Of a stretch of 64,000 nt of DNA, positions 31,250 to 41,888 are shown in pieces. Numbering within the stretch: position 1 is the stretch's first letter; each line of letters starts with the position of its first letter. A model generated the notes under the pieces. That model worked only from the letters and a program-made list of their open reading frames with translations, made no database searches and was not told the DNA's origin. This DNA is from Lepidodermella squamata (Eukaryota; Gastrotricha), in NCBI GenBank assembly GCA_047495785.1, contig JBLDXI010000001.1, positions 1,488,001-1,552,000 on the forward strand, written 5' to 3'. Position numbers and translations under genes: made by a program.

Positions 31250-33589
31250 TCAGATGGTCTCCGGGGTTATAGTGATTGAGATCTGCCTGCGATAGTGGGC
31301 TCGCATTTTCTTGAGAACCTCAACTATCACGGGAAGCAGGAAGCAGAGGCAGAAATTCACCGAGAGTAGGACGAAGCCAATAGTTGCAATGATGCCCTTC
31401 CAATAGACCATTTCCAAATCATCCGGGGTAGAAACAAACACGATAGATATGACAACAAGAATCACGAATGAGTTGATTGCGGACGCCGAAACAGCCCGCC
31501 GCCACAGGACCAGGCAATTCGGCACATCCTTATGCATTTTCGGGGTGAGTTCGAGATGAAGAGCTATCAAAAACGCGGCGAATAGCAATGCCCCATGAAC
31601 TACCGTAATTCCAGCTAGCCATTTATGCTGATGGTCGGAATGGCAATACAAAGTCCTCTCGATGTAGTACTCGTCGCCAGTTGGGTTGTACTTCAAATGC
31701 GAGTCGTATTTGGCGACTTCAAGATGGTCGTTGGTACCGCCAAACCAAATCAGAAGCACAACCACAGTCGTGGCGACCGATACTGAGGATGGGACCCAGA
31801 CTAGCAATTTATCGGACAGTCTTTCGATAGCCAAATTGCAGACCTCAATGGGCCAGATTCTCGGAGTTAGGTGGTCCTTTTTAGACGCAATTAATTGTTC
31901 CTTAGCCATTCGCCTCATTCCTGTAATCACGACAAATACCAAAATCGATTGAGTGAAAATTTGGCTGGTGATGAAGCAAGGTCCTATAGTTCCCTCAATT
32001 ACCCTGGCATAGCAAAGGTAACCCGGCAAGGTTCCGTCCCGGTTTAAAGCGTAGATAGATGCAGCACACATTGTTACCAAACTTCCTATAGCAGTGTTGA
32101 TCAAAGTCGGCAACATAGGCCAAGACCGCGATCCTTCGAACGGTTTGTAATCACAATGGAAAGATCCGACGATGAAAGTGACCACCATAAACGCGAGGAC
32201 GAGAACTGCAGCGGCTACGACGATTGAGAAGAACGCTAAAGGGGGTTTAGTAAGCACCACATTGATCTTGGACAAGTCATTCGGAGGAAGCTTCCTACAA
32301 CCAGGGTTCCAGTCGATTTGCTGGCCAAGGTTTACAACATCATAGCTGGCCATAGCCAAGATTTCTTGCGTTTTCATGCTAATTCTGTACAATGGCTTAA
32401 TTTCGGATCCGTTCGAAGTTATTTGAGCTACCCAAATCGGGGCCTGGTCATTACTCTGTCGGTTGGAGTATCTAACCGGGCCTAATAGACCGATAAAACT
32501 ACTTGAAGAGGCTGACTTTATCATTGTCTCCATTATCAATGTCGGCTTGCTGTCGAAATCTTTGAGGCTTGAGTTCCACTGCCGATTCAATATTTCTTCA
32601 GTTCTGCTGAGAGAAAAAATGGCTTGAAGCATAGAGTCGTGGCAATTCAACCGTTCATCGAAATCTTGGGTTTTTGTTCGATTTAGAGCCGTTGAAAGCT
32701 GATAGCTGAATTCTTCATACCCGTAACCGAGTTCCGTTTGTTGGGAAGCCACGTCGTCCTGTTGAATGCCATAGCCTAACCAGAATGCGTTCCTCATCTG
32801 CTCAATAACAATCGTCCTAGAACAGGGCAATGTGACTTTGTCCAGCTTGACTTTTGACGCTGATATTGGAATAAGGTAGACGAATTCAGGCCCGTAAACG
32901 CCCTGGTTATAGGCTCGGCACCAAAACTCAACAACACCAGATAAGTCCAAAGTTGCTACTACAATGACCCTGACGTTATTCATGATAATAGCTTTGATTT
33001 GTTGATCATCGAATTTCGCTTGATTCGAGTAATACGCAACAGTCATTACGCCGGAATCTGCTATCTTCGATAGAATTTCAGCTTTTTGTTGGGGTAGATT
33101 GCCGACTATACCAATTCTTCGCCACTGAATCTCATCTCGAGCGAACTTGAAAACAGCAGCCATAGTTACGTCGATTGGAGCAGAGGTTCGAAAGTTCGAA
33201 GTTCTAGGCTGGGCGATGAAATTGCTATCCATTGAAAACTGCGATAGCTTATAGGCCTGAATCAAACGTGAGAACGTTGGATTCTCATTGTTAGGTCCAA
33301 CAACAGCTGGGGCGATTTCGCTTTTAGGATATCGAGCCATGAAATCAATCAGGTAATCGGTTTCGTTCAGCCCTTGCTTTCCGAAAATTGGCTTCAACTT
33401 GTAACCGGGTAGAATCGATGAATTTTTGTTAGCCTCCTCAATAGCCAGCTGCATAGCCAAGGAGCATGCTGTTTTAGAGGCATCTTGAGCTTCTTCGGCC
33501 TCGACGTAAGCCAAAATATGCAAATTTTGCTCCGCTGCTAACGTTGCATGGAGGCAAATCGAAGCGAGAAACAGGGCTTTAGTGGACAT
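31250..33589 (-). CDS. GABA-B-like class C GPCR
   Basis: A 779-aa single exon. A signal peptide (1-18) leads a periplasmic-binding-like ligand domain (about 20-430; AMQLAIEEANKN, AVVGPNNENPTFSRL, WRRIGIVGN). A seven-helix domain follows directly from about 455 to 755, with no cysteine-rich linker domain. That layout, and motifs such as GYLCYARVIEGTIGPCFI and LHLELTPKM, point to the GABA-B receptor branch rather than mGluR. The cytoplasmic tail is very short (about 20 residues), with no coiled coil, so the usual GB1-GB2 pairing helix is missing. The ligand is unknown. Lack of introns in so long a gene may mean a retrogene or wholesale intron loss. Confidence 0.82.
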   Translation of the reverse strand: MSTKALFLASICLHATLAAEQNLHILAYVEAEEAQDASKTACSLAMQLAIEEANKNSSILPGYKLKPIFGKQGLNETDYLIDFMARYPKSEIAPAVVGPNNENPTFSRLIQAYKLSQFSMDSNFIAQPRTSNFRTSAPIDVTMAAVFKFARDEIQWRRIGIVGNLPQQKAEILSKIADSGVMTVAYYSNQAKFDDQQIKAIIMNNVRVIVVATLDLSGVVEFWCRAYNQGVYGPEFVYLIPISASKVKLDKVTLPCSRTIVIEQMRNAFWLGYGIQQDDVASQQTELGYGYEEFSYQLSTALNRTKTQDFDERLNCHDSMLQAIFSLSRTEEILNRQWNSSLKDFDSKPTLIMETMIKSASSSSFIGLLGPVRYSNRQSNDQAPIWVAQITSNGSEIKPLYRISMKTQEILAMASYDVVNLGQQIDWNPGCRKLPPNDLSKINVVLTKPPLAFFSIVVAAAVLVLAFMVVTFIVGSFHCDYKPFEGSRSWPMLPTLINTAIGSLVTMCAASIYALNRDGTLPGYLCYARVIEGTIGPCFITSQIFTQSILVFVVITGMRRMAKEQLIASKKDHLTPRIWPIEVCNLAIERLSDKLLVWVPSSVSVATTVVVLLIWFGGTNDHLEVAKYDSHLKYNPTGDEYYIERTLYCHSDHQHKWLAGITVVHGALLFAAFLIALHLELTPKMHKDVPNCLVLWRRAVSASAINSFVILVVISIVFVSTPDDLEMVYWKGIIATIGFVLLSVNFCLCFLLPVIVEVLKKMRAHYRRQISITITPETI

Positions 33590-34442
33590 TTTTTTTATAA
33601 AAATGATAGTTTAAGTTCTCAGACCGGTCGAATCCGTTAAGACAAAAATTTGCTCAACCCTTGATGTCGATGTCAATAACCATCTTTCTGTACCTTCGCT
33701 TGAAATGCCAAAAAACAAACATTGTAATTTAATTGATATAATTTACTTTGGGATATTTTGAGCGAAAATGCGGGCAAATGATAGTCATAGAGGGTGACGT
33801 AGACCCGTTTATAGTTAAATAGGTAGGTGTCGTCATAAGTTGACCAAAATCAAATTAAATCTTATAATGTTAAGGGATTATCCTGTTTCAGAACTCGGTA
33901 TAATCGCCTAGCTGCTAACCTAAGATCCATTTTACCTTCGTCCCTCCATTTTACCATCCATCCTTGGATGAACATCGGTTTTCCCCGGCCGTCTAGCCCC
34001 TTCATCTAGCAACTGTAGAATTCCAGTGATGTCCGTTTCGATATTTTCCTGCAGGAATAAGAGAAGCTCCTGCATGAGCGTAACTATCGAGCTCCTCGCC
34101 AATCGCGGAAACCAATCACGGCTAAACGACTTAAGTTCGACTATTCACCTCGAGTTTTCGTGCCATCACTGGCTGCTGATATTTCCAAGCCTATAACAGC
34201 TCTACTGTCACCGGCTTTTGATATGAAAAAAAACATGTAAAAACGGGGCGACATGAGCTCGTGCGTCATAGAAGAAGAAATTTCCGCGTAACACCTCAAT
34301 CACGTGACGGCTATTTTGCACGACGAAAAAAGCGACGCGACGGCAACAATAATTTGATCAATAATCTGTCAATCACCATGTTTATTTAATGAAAAATCTA
34401 CTTGATCTGAGATGATAAAAAAGCTATTGAATAGAGTGGTTT
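33590..34442. other. Intergenic, GABA-B-like gene to AKR array
   Basis: I see no coding sequence. It holds the 5' flank of the receptor gene (minus strand) and the 3' flank of the first AKR gene. Confidence 0.4.
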
Positions 34443-35564
34443 TTAGGCTGATATGATTCGGCTTTCACGGGCCGCCTTGAGTTTTCGGTGATACTGCTCC
34501 ACATCATCATCGCCCCAATTTCGAACTCCAAGATTGCTGAAAAATTCTCTTTTCAGTGAGTGACACTGCAGCGATTCAGCTGAGGAAATGCCATCGCATA
34601 TCACCTCGACATTATCTTCCAACTGGTGAAACGAATCAGGCCCAGTCAGAAGTACATCCACCCCTAGTTTCTGGCCCTCTATCGCCGAGTAACCATAGGC
34701 CAGTCGTTCGATTTTGAAACCAGAATCTCGGCACTTTCGAACAGCTTTTTCAGCGGCGGATTCAAGTTCATTGTTGGCATGAAGCCAAGCAGGAGCTTCT
34801 TTCTCGGTCAATAAGCCATGAGCTAAAACAGAGGCATTGATAACACCAACGCCTTTTTCCTTCAAAAAGTTCATATAATTTCTCAGTTCTTCGTCTATCA
34901 GAGTTAGGCAGGAGTGATTGAGCACGGTGTCTATTTTGACCGACGATTTTTCCAACAGAAACTATTAAATATAAAAAAATAATGGCTAAATTTCTTTGCC
35001 TAAAAATCTACCTTAATTTTTGATAATTTGTAGCTCGCAAGGCCAATGTGTTTTACTAAGCCTCGTCGCCGAAATGTTTCCAAAACTGGCAATGTTTCGG
35101 TTAAGATTTGGTTGATATTTTCAGCGTATTCGAAATCGTGAACTTGAACCAAATCAAGGTAATCGAGCTGAAGAAGTTCCAAGCTTCTTTTCACACTTTC
35201 TTCCGTTTTTTGAGCGCTGAAATTGAACATTGATACGATATCTCGTTCATAACGGCCGACTTTTGTAGCCATGAAGTACCAGCTCCGATCTACCCCTCGG
35301 AGTCCCTCCGCGAACGTTTTCTCAGACTGGCCAGAGTTATAGCCGTACCACGGAGCCGTGTCAAAATAATTGATTCCGAGTTCTAAAAATTCATAAAGAT
35401 TTTAAGGAGGAAAATTTTAGGGAATTATATTTACCACACGCTCTTTTAACGATGTTTGCCCCTTGCTCGATCGAAATGGCCTCGTTGTAGACACCGAATT
35501 GGGCGCCGCCCAAGCCAGCTATCGAAACAACGCGACCTGTTTGTCCGAGTATGCAATATCGCAT
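34443..35564 (-). CDS. Aldo-keto reductase, L-galactose dehydrogenase-like (array gene A)
   Basis: Three exons (35564-35435, 35382-35012, 34961-34443) give 339 aa. It starts MRYCILGQTGRVVSIAGLGG and keeps the AKR tetrad (Asp in INYFDTAPWYGY, the Tyr five residues on, Lys in MATKVGRY, His in VQVHDFEY). The relatives are the NADP-linked L-galactose dehydrogenase-like group found in insects and other invertebrates; the physiological substrate is unknown. It is the last gene in transcriptional order of a four-gene array, and its 5' half is the donor of the 5' halves of the two hybrid genes B and C. Confidence 0.85.
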
Positions 35565-35748
35565 TTCTCAAAAATTGAAGTTTTGAAGGTCAAATGATAT
35601 TGCAATTTCACTGCGCATGTTTGCATTGTTATACCACATTTATTGCGCAACAAATATTGCGGCAAATCAGCACAATAGAATTCGATATGAAGCGGATGAA
35701 AATCAGGCAAAAATAATAAATAAGTGAAAGTTGGTATTTTTCGAAGTT

Positions 35749-36886
35749 TCAGCTTGACTTTGTTCCATTAGCCGCGGCTTCCCGGGCAGCTTTGATTTTT
35801 TTCCGAAAAGCAATGACGTCAGCGTTGCCCCAATTGCGAACCTTTAGATTGCCGAACACGTCATTGACCAATCGATCACACATAGCGCTTTCCTGTGCTG
35901 TTAGACCTTCGCAAACCGTTTTCATGTTGTCGTTCAGTTGTTCAATAGAATCAGCCCCGGTTAGGAGGACACTAACGCCTAGTTTCTCCCCCTCCCGCGC
36001 CGCGTAGCCGTAAGCTAGACGTTCGATAACAAAGCCCTCTTCGCGGCATAAATCGATGGCCCTCCGCGTGGAAGCCAACAAATCGGCATCAGCTTCCTTT
36101 AACCACCCTGGAACAGAAGCGCCGCCAATCAGCAGTCCGTGAGCTAGAACCGAGGCATTCAAGAGCCCGATATTTTTTTCGCGGAAATAATCGGCATAAT
36201 CGCGCAGCTCGTGGTCGATCAAGGTCAAGCACGAGTGATTCAGAACTGTGTCGATTTTTACCGGCGAGTTTTCGAGAACATACTGATAGATAGAACTTAA
36301 TATTACGCGTTAATTCAGGTCGAAAACACCCACCTTAATTTGGGGCAAATTGTAGCTACCCAACCCGATGTGTTTGATCAAACCGCGTTGTTTCAGCCGA
36401 TCCAAGGCAGGTAGAGTTTCAGTCAAAATTTGGTTGATATCCTCAGCGTATTCAAAATCGTGAACTTGAACCAAATCAAGGTAATCGAGCTGAAGAAGTT
36501 CCAAGCTTCTTTTCACACTTTCTTCCGTTTTTTGAGCGCTGAAATTGAACATTGATACGATATCTCGTTCATAACGGCCGACTTTTGTAGCCATGAAGTA
36601 CCAGCTCCGATCTACCCCTCGGAGTCCCTCCGCGAACGTTTTCTCAGACTGGCCAGAGTTATAGCCGTACCACGGAGCCGTGTCAAAATAATTGATTCCG
36701 AGTTCTAAAAATTCATAAAGATTTTAAGGAGGAAAATTTTAGGGAATTATATTTACCACACGCTCTTTTAACGATGTTTGCCCCTTGCTCGATCGAAATG
36801 GCCTCGTTGTAGACACCGAATTGGGCGCCGCCCAAGCCAGCTATCGAAACAACGCGACCTGTTTGTCCGAGTATGCAATATCGCAT
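35749..36886 (-). CDS. Hybrid aldo-keto reductase (array gene B, A-type 5' half, D-type 3' half)
   Basis: Exons 36886-36757, 36704-36334 and 36282-35749 give about 344 aa. From the start codon through LDLVQVHDFEYA the sequence equals gene A. From EDINQILTETLPALDRLKQ to the end it equals gene D. The switch lies in a 19-bp tract (36455-36473) shared by both parents. All four catalytic residues come from the A half, the C-terminal substrate loop from the D half, so specificity may be new (inference). Reading frame and splice sites are intact. Identical to gene C by translation and, as far as I compared, by nucleotide sequence. Confidence 0.85.
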
Positions 36887-37070
36887 TTCTCAAAAATTGA
36901 AGTTTTGAAGGTCAAATGATATTGCAATTTCACTGCGCATGTTTGCATTGTTATACCACATTTATTGCGCAACAAATATTGCGGCAAATCAGCACAATAG
37001 AATTCGATATGAAGCGGATGAAAATCAGGCAAAAATAATAAATAAGTGAAAGTTGGTATTTTTCGAAGTT

Positions 37071-38208
37071 TCAGCTTGACTTTGTTCCATTAGCCGCGGC
37101 TTCCCGGGCAGCTTTGATTTTTTTCCGAAAAGCAATGACGTCAGCGTTGCCCCAATTGCGAACCTTTAGATTGCCGAACACGTCATTGACCAATCGATCA
37201 CACATAGCGCTTTCCTGTGCTGTTAGACCTTCGCAAACCGTTTTCATGTTGTCGTTCAGTTGTTCAATAGAATCAGCCCCGGTTAGGAGGACACTAACGC
37301 CTAGTTTCTCCCCCTCCCGCGCCGCGTAGCCGTAAGCTAGACGTTCGATAACAAAGCCCTCTTCGCGGCATAAATCGATGGCCCTCCGCGTGGAAGCCAA
37401 CAAATCGGCATCAGCTTCCTTTAACCACCCTGGAACAGAAGCGCCGCCAATCAGCAGTCCGTGAGCTAGAACCGAGGCATTCAAGAGCCCGATATTTTTT
37501 TCGCGGAAATAATCGGCATAATCGCGCAGCTCGTGGTCGATCAAGGTCAAGCACGAGTGATTCAGAACTGTGTCGATTTTTACCGGCGAGTTTTCGAGAA
37601 CATACTGATAGATAGAACTTAATATTACGCGTTAATTCAGGTCGAAAACACCCACCTTAATTTGGGGCAAATTGTAGCTACCCAACCCGATGTGTTTGAT
37701 CAAACCGCGTTGTTTCAGCCGATCCAAGGCAGGTAGAGTTTCAGTCAAAATTTGGTTGATATCCTCAGCGTATTCAAAATCGTGAACTTGAACCAAATCA
37801 AGGTAATCGAGCTGAAGAAGTTCCAAGCTTCTTTTCACACTTTCTTCCGTTTTTTGAGCGCTGAAATTGAACATTGATACGATATCTCGTTCATAACGGC
37901 CGACTTTTGTAGCCATGAAGTACCAGCTCCGATCTACCCCTCGGAGTCCCTCCGCGAACGTTTTCTCAGACTGGCCAGAGTTATAGCCGTACCACGGAGC
38001 CGTGTCAAAATAATTGATTCCGAGTTCTAAAAATTCATAAAGATTTTAAGGAGGAAAATTTTAGGGAATTATATTTACCACACGCTCTTTTAACGATGTT
38101 TGCCCCTTGCTCGATCGAAATGGCCTCGTTGTAGACACCGAATTGGGCGCCGCCCAAGCCAGCTATCGAAACAACGCGACCTGTTTGTCCGAGTATGCAA
38201 TATCGCAT
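37071..38208 (-). CDS. Hybrid aldo-keto reductase (array gene C, copy of B)
   Basis: Exons 38208-38079, 38026-37656 and 37604-37071, each exactly 1,322 bp from those of gene B, encode the same protein. The parental switch is at 37777-37795. Identity with B extends through introns and intergenic DNA, so the copy is very young or held by gene conversion. An assembly duplication is the alternative. Confidence 0.82.
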
Positions 38209-38392
38209 TTCTCAAAAATTGAAGTTTTGAAGGTCAAATGATATTGCAATTTCACTGCGCATGTTTGCATTGTTATACCACATTTATTGCGCAACAAATA
38301 TTGCGGCAAATCAGCACAATAGAATTCGATATGAAGCGGATGAAAATCAGGCAAAAATAATAAATAAGTGAAAGTTGGTATTTTTCGAAGTT

Positions 38393-39533
38393 TCAGCTTG
38401 ACTTTGTTCCATTAGCCGCGGCTTCCCGGGCAGCTTTGATTTTTTTCCGAAAAGCAATGACGTCAGCGTTGCCCCAATTGCGAACCTTTAGATTGCCGAA
38501 CACGTCATTGACCAATCGATCACACATAGCGCTTTCCTGTGCTGTTAGACCTTCGCAAACCGTTTTCATGTTGTCGTTCAGTTGTTCAATAGAATCAGCC
38601 CCGGTTAGGAGGACACTAACGCCTAGTTTCTCCCCCTCCCGCGCCGCGTAGCCGTAAGCTAGACGTTCGATAACAAAGCCCTCTTCGCGGCATAAATCGA
38701 TGGCCCTCCGCGTGGAAGCCAACAAATCGGCATCAGCTTCCTTTAACCACCCTGGAACAGAAGCGCCGCCAATCAGCAGTCCGTGAGCTAGAACCGAGGC
38801 ATTCAAGAGCCCGATATTTTTTTCGCGGAAATAATCGGCATAATCGCGCAGCTCGTGGTCGATCAAGGTCAAGCACGAGTGATTCAGAACTGTGTCGATT
38901 TTTACCGGCGAGTTTTCGAGAACATACTGATAGATAGAACTTAATATTACGCGTTAATTCAGGTCGAAAACACCCACCTTAATTTGGGGCAAATTGTAGC
39001 TACCCAACCCGATGTGTTTGATCAAACCGCGTTGTTTCAGCCGATCCAAGGCAGGTAGAGTTTCAGTCAAAATTTGGTTGATATCCTCAGCGTATTCAAA
39101 ATCGTGAACTTGAACCACGTCGAGGTACTCCATTTCGAGCAATTGAAGGCTTCGTTTAACGCTCGCCTCGGTCCGCTCAGCGCTGAAGTCGAACATGCGC
39201 AAAATGTCGCGCTCATACCTACCAATCTTGGTTGCCATGGTGAAAGAGGAGCGGTCAAGCCCTCGCAAACCCTCGGCAAACGTCTTCTCCGAATGGCCAG
39301 AGTTATAGCCGTACCAAGGCGATGTGTCGAAATAATTAATCCCTTGTTCTATATCGAATTCAGCGTGAATTATACGGAAATTTCGGATGTTTAAAAAACT
39401 CACCATAAGCATATCTCACCACTTTTCCGCCCTCTTCCGTGGTAATTTTCGAATTATAAATGCCAAATTGGCCGCCGCCGAGCCCCAAAATGGAGGCTTT
39501 TATACCAGTCCCACCAAGCGTGGAATAACGCAT
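38393..39533 (-). CDS. Aldo-keto reductase, L-galactose dehydrogenase-like (array gene D)
   Basis: Exons 39533-39404, 39348-38978 and 38926-38393 give about 344 aa. It starts MRYSTLGGTGIKASILGLGG. The tetrad is Asp51, Tyr56, Lys84 and His125, with canonical AKR spacing. LNHSCLTLIDHELRDY and GVSVLLTGADS (NADP-binding end) follow. It is first in transcriptional order and the source of the 3' halves of genes B and C. Its own 5' half (TMATKIGRYERDILRMFDFSAERTE) differs from the A type at many positions, which makes the hybrid junctions easy to see. Confidence 0.86.
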
Positions 39534-39961
39534 TTTCAGTCTCACTTCTTGTCAGTGGAATCTCACATTAATTGGCGGAATTTTCGGGAGAAGAGTTTTG
39601 TGGCGTTATCTCGAGTCGCTTTGTTATCTAAGCGTTGTTTTCAAGTCTCAGTCCGCACTCCTGGTGATACAATATCGCGGTTTCCGGAAAGAGGGAACAG
39701 TGATATCAGGAATAGTTCGGATGCTAGGTGCAAATAAGCTATTTCCTATGCTTTGCCATCCAGATACCATAGTGTACGGAAAGCTAATTAAATTGAAGGT
39801 GTTCGTTTGCATAAATCCTTTCTCTGTGTACCTAAGTATTAGTAGTAGTGGTACAAGAGCCACCTTAATTTCGCGATTTTTTTTTATTTATCCATTCAAT
39901 TTTTACAATTATTTTATTTTATTATTATTGTCCTCTTTGCAAAATAATCGATGACTATTTT

Positions 39962-41888
39962 TCACACGATTTCAGCATATCGATCAATGGAATAAATCGA
40001 CAAAATCAACGCCGGGTTGTTTATAACGTTATCAATATGACACGCGTTTTGCTCAGCAACTCCAACCGCACTGTCGTTCGACAACTGATACCTCACTCCG
40101 GAATTGTCCTCGTGCACCCTGATGAAGTCATCTTCGATTTCCTCCTGCGTATTCGCGCTATCCTTTCGAGGTTTTTCTTTGTTATTCCGACTCTCCGTTG
40201 AATCGGCGTCATCTCCATCATCAATGCCCGACGAACTCTGACGCCGATTTAAGCGAGGCTTTGTCGTATCGTTGCATGTATTACCATGGTTCTGGTCTGA
40301 ATTTGCATTCGTGGGTAGAATAGGATCGGAATTATTTTTCACGCATGAACTGCCCGTCGCAATTAGGCATTGCTCTTCGCCAGATTTAATTTTCGCATGA
40401 TCAGACATCGGCTGCGGCTTTCGCGCTTCAGTGGTTTTGATCACCTTTTGATCACCAGGCCGGTTTGAGTCCCCTCGTTTTTGCACGCATTTACGACATA
40501 TTTTCATGATTTCAGGCCGAAGACGTTCGTTCAGAAATCCGTAGAGAATCGGGTTCCACAGCGTGCAAGTCATGGCGACGAGATGAGAGAAGAAATAAGC
40601 CGGGGGCAGCCAACTGACAGTCCACTGCCCGGGTCGGTTAGGATCGGCTAGATAATCAGACACTAAAATCAGGACATTGATCGGCATCCAGCATGCCATG
40701 AATATGGCCACCATCGTCATTAGGATGGCGCTTGTTTTCCAAATTCGACGATGAGCTGAGTTGCCGGATGTCAGCGGGTTCGAGTGTTGACGACCCCCCG
40801 ACCCTGCACTTCTCACACTCGGGTGAGAAGCTGTACCATTCGCAGCAGCGGCGGCAGGGTGGGATAAATTAGCCGGCGCACTTGCCGCATTTTTTTGATG
40901 ACCTGTCCTAAATCGTTTCTGCCTCTGCAATGTGACGAAGATTCGTATGTAACAGTACGCGATTATAATTGCAGGCACGAGGAATTGACTGGAAAGCACG
41001 GCATAGGAATAACCGCGGCGGAAGTCCGAAGAATACCACTGTTCGGTGCATTTCGTTAAATTGACGTAATACTCGGCTTCGGTTAAATTCTCCTGGAATT
41101 TGTAGTCAGGTATATAGCGAATGTCGATCTCTTCCTGCGTCAAGCTGTATGATAGGAAGATGGGTACGCATACGAAAGACGAGGCTGTCCAAACTAGGCC
41201 GACTGCGACGAGTGACGATCGAATGCCCAAGCGGTATTTGCTATGAGGATAGCACACTGCAATATGCCGATCAACGGCCATTACGGTCGAAGTGAAGGCG
41301 ACCACGCATACGGCTAAAATCAAGGTCGATGGAGTGAGACGACAAAAAAATTCACCGAAAATCCATTCGTGTCTGAAAAAAAATTAAAATAAGGCTAAAA
41401 TTCCTAATTCGAACTTGATTTTTCGATAAAACGATAAAATGTTTAAAGAATTACTTACGAATAATAATGGTATGGCGTTGAGGTGACGCTAAATAGGCAT
41501 AGGATGATATCAGCAATCGCTAAATTCGCAACGAAAGCATCTGAAATATTAGGATTTCAATTATTAAAAAAAATTCCTAAGGAAAACGGGCTTTACTTGT
41601 TACGGCAGATGAAATGTGATGTTGGTAATTTGAGGTGGACGCATGGGCTATCCGGACTGATTCGAACCACTGGCGGACACAGACCACTAACATGGCGATA
41701 TTGCTGACATTGCCGATGATAAAAACGAGGCTGTAAGCGATTATCAGGGCGGTCTGAACAGCGGGCAGTTGCATGTAGTAATCAGTCATGCCCTCTTCAT
41801 CTTCGCCTGCGATCGGGTACGAAAAATCGACAGACGACGACGAAGGAGCCTGATCATCGAATGCCGATACCTCCATTTGATTTATCAA
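39962..41888 (-). CDS. Neuropeptide F/Y-like receptor 1 (class A GPCR)
   Basis: Exons 41888-41597, 41540-41459 and 41372-39962 give about 594 aa; a start at 41876 (MEVSAF) is also possible. Helix landmarks: GNVSNIAMLVVCVR (TM1), TNAFVANLAIADIILCLFS (TM2), CRLTPST near the TM3 cysteine, AVDRHIAVC at the end of TM3 where most receptors have DRY, CWMPINVLIL (TM6) and LWNPILYGFLNERLR (TM7, NPxxY form). Together with the HLVAMT segment these fit invertebrate NPF/NPY receptors. A Gly/Ser/His-rich third loop of about 60 residues and a long acidic tail of about 170 residues are unusual. The peptide ligand is unknown. Confidence 0.8.

Larger units (their letters stand above)
35142..39107. repeat. Three 1,322-bp tandem units in the AKR array
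   Basis: Units at about 35142-36463, 36464-37785 and 37786-39107 appear identical. Each carries the 5' part of an A-type gene, an intergenic spacer and the 3' part of a D-type gene. This is what unequal crossing-over between the tandem paralogues D and A produces, repeated once. Confidence 0.88.

Noticed and set aside
35519-38354. Three identical 63-codon minus-strand frames upstream of AKR genes A, B and C
   Set aside because: They overlap exon 1 out of frame and extend into spacer; repetition reflects the tandem units, not selection.
35792-38651. Three identical 71-codon plus-strand frames in the AKR array
   Set aside because: Antisense shadows of the third exons, repeated because the 1,322-bp unit is repeated.
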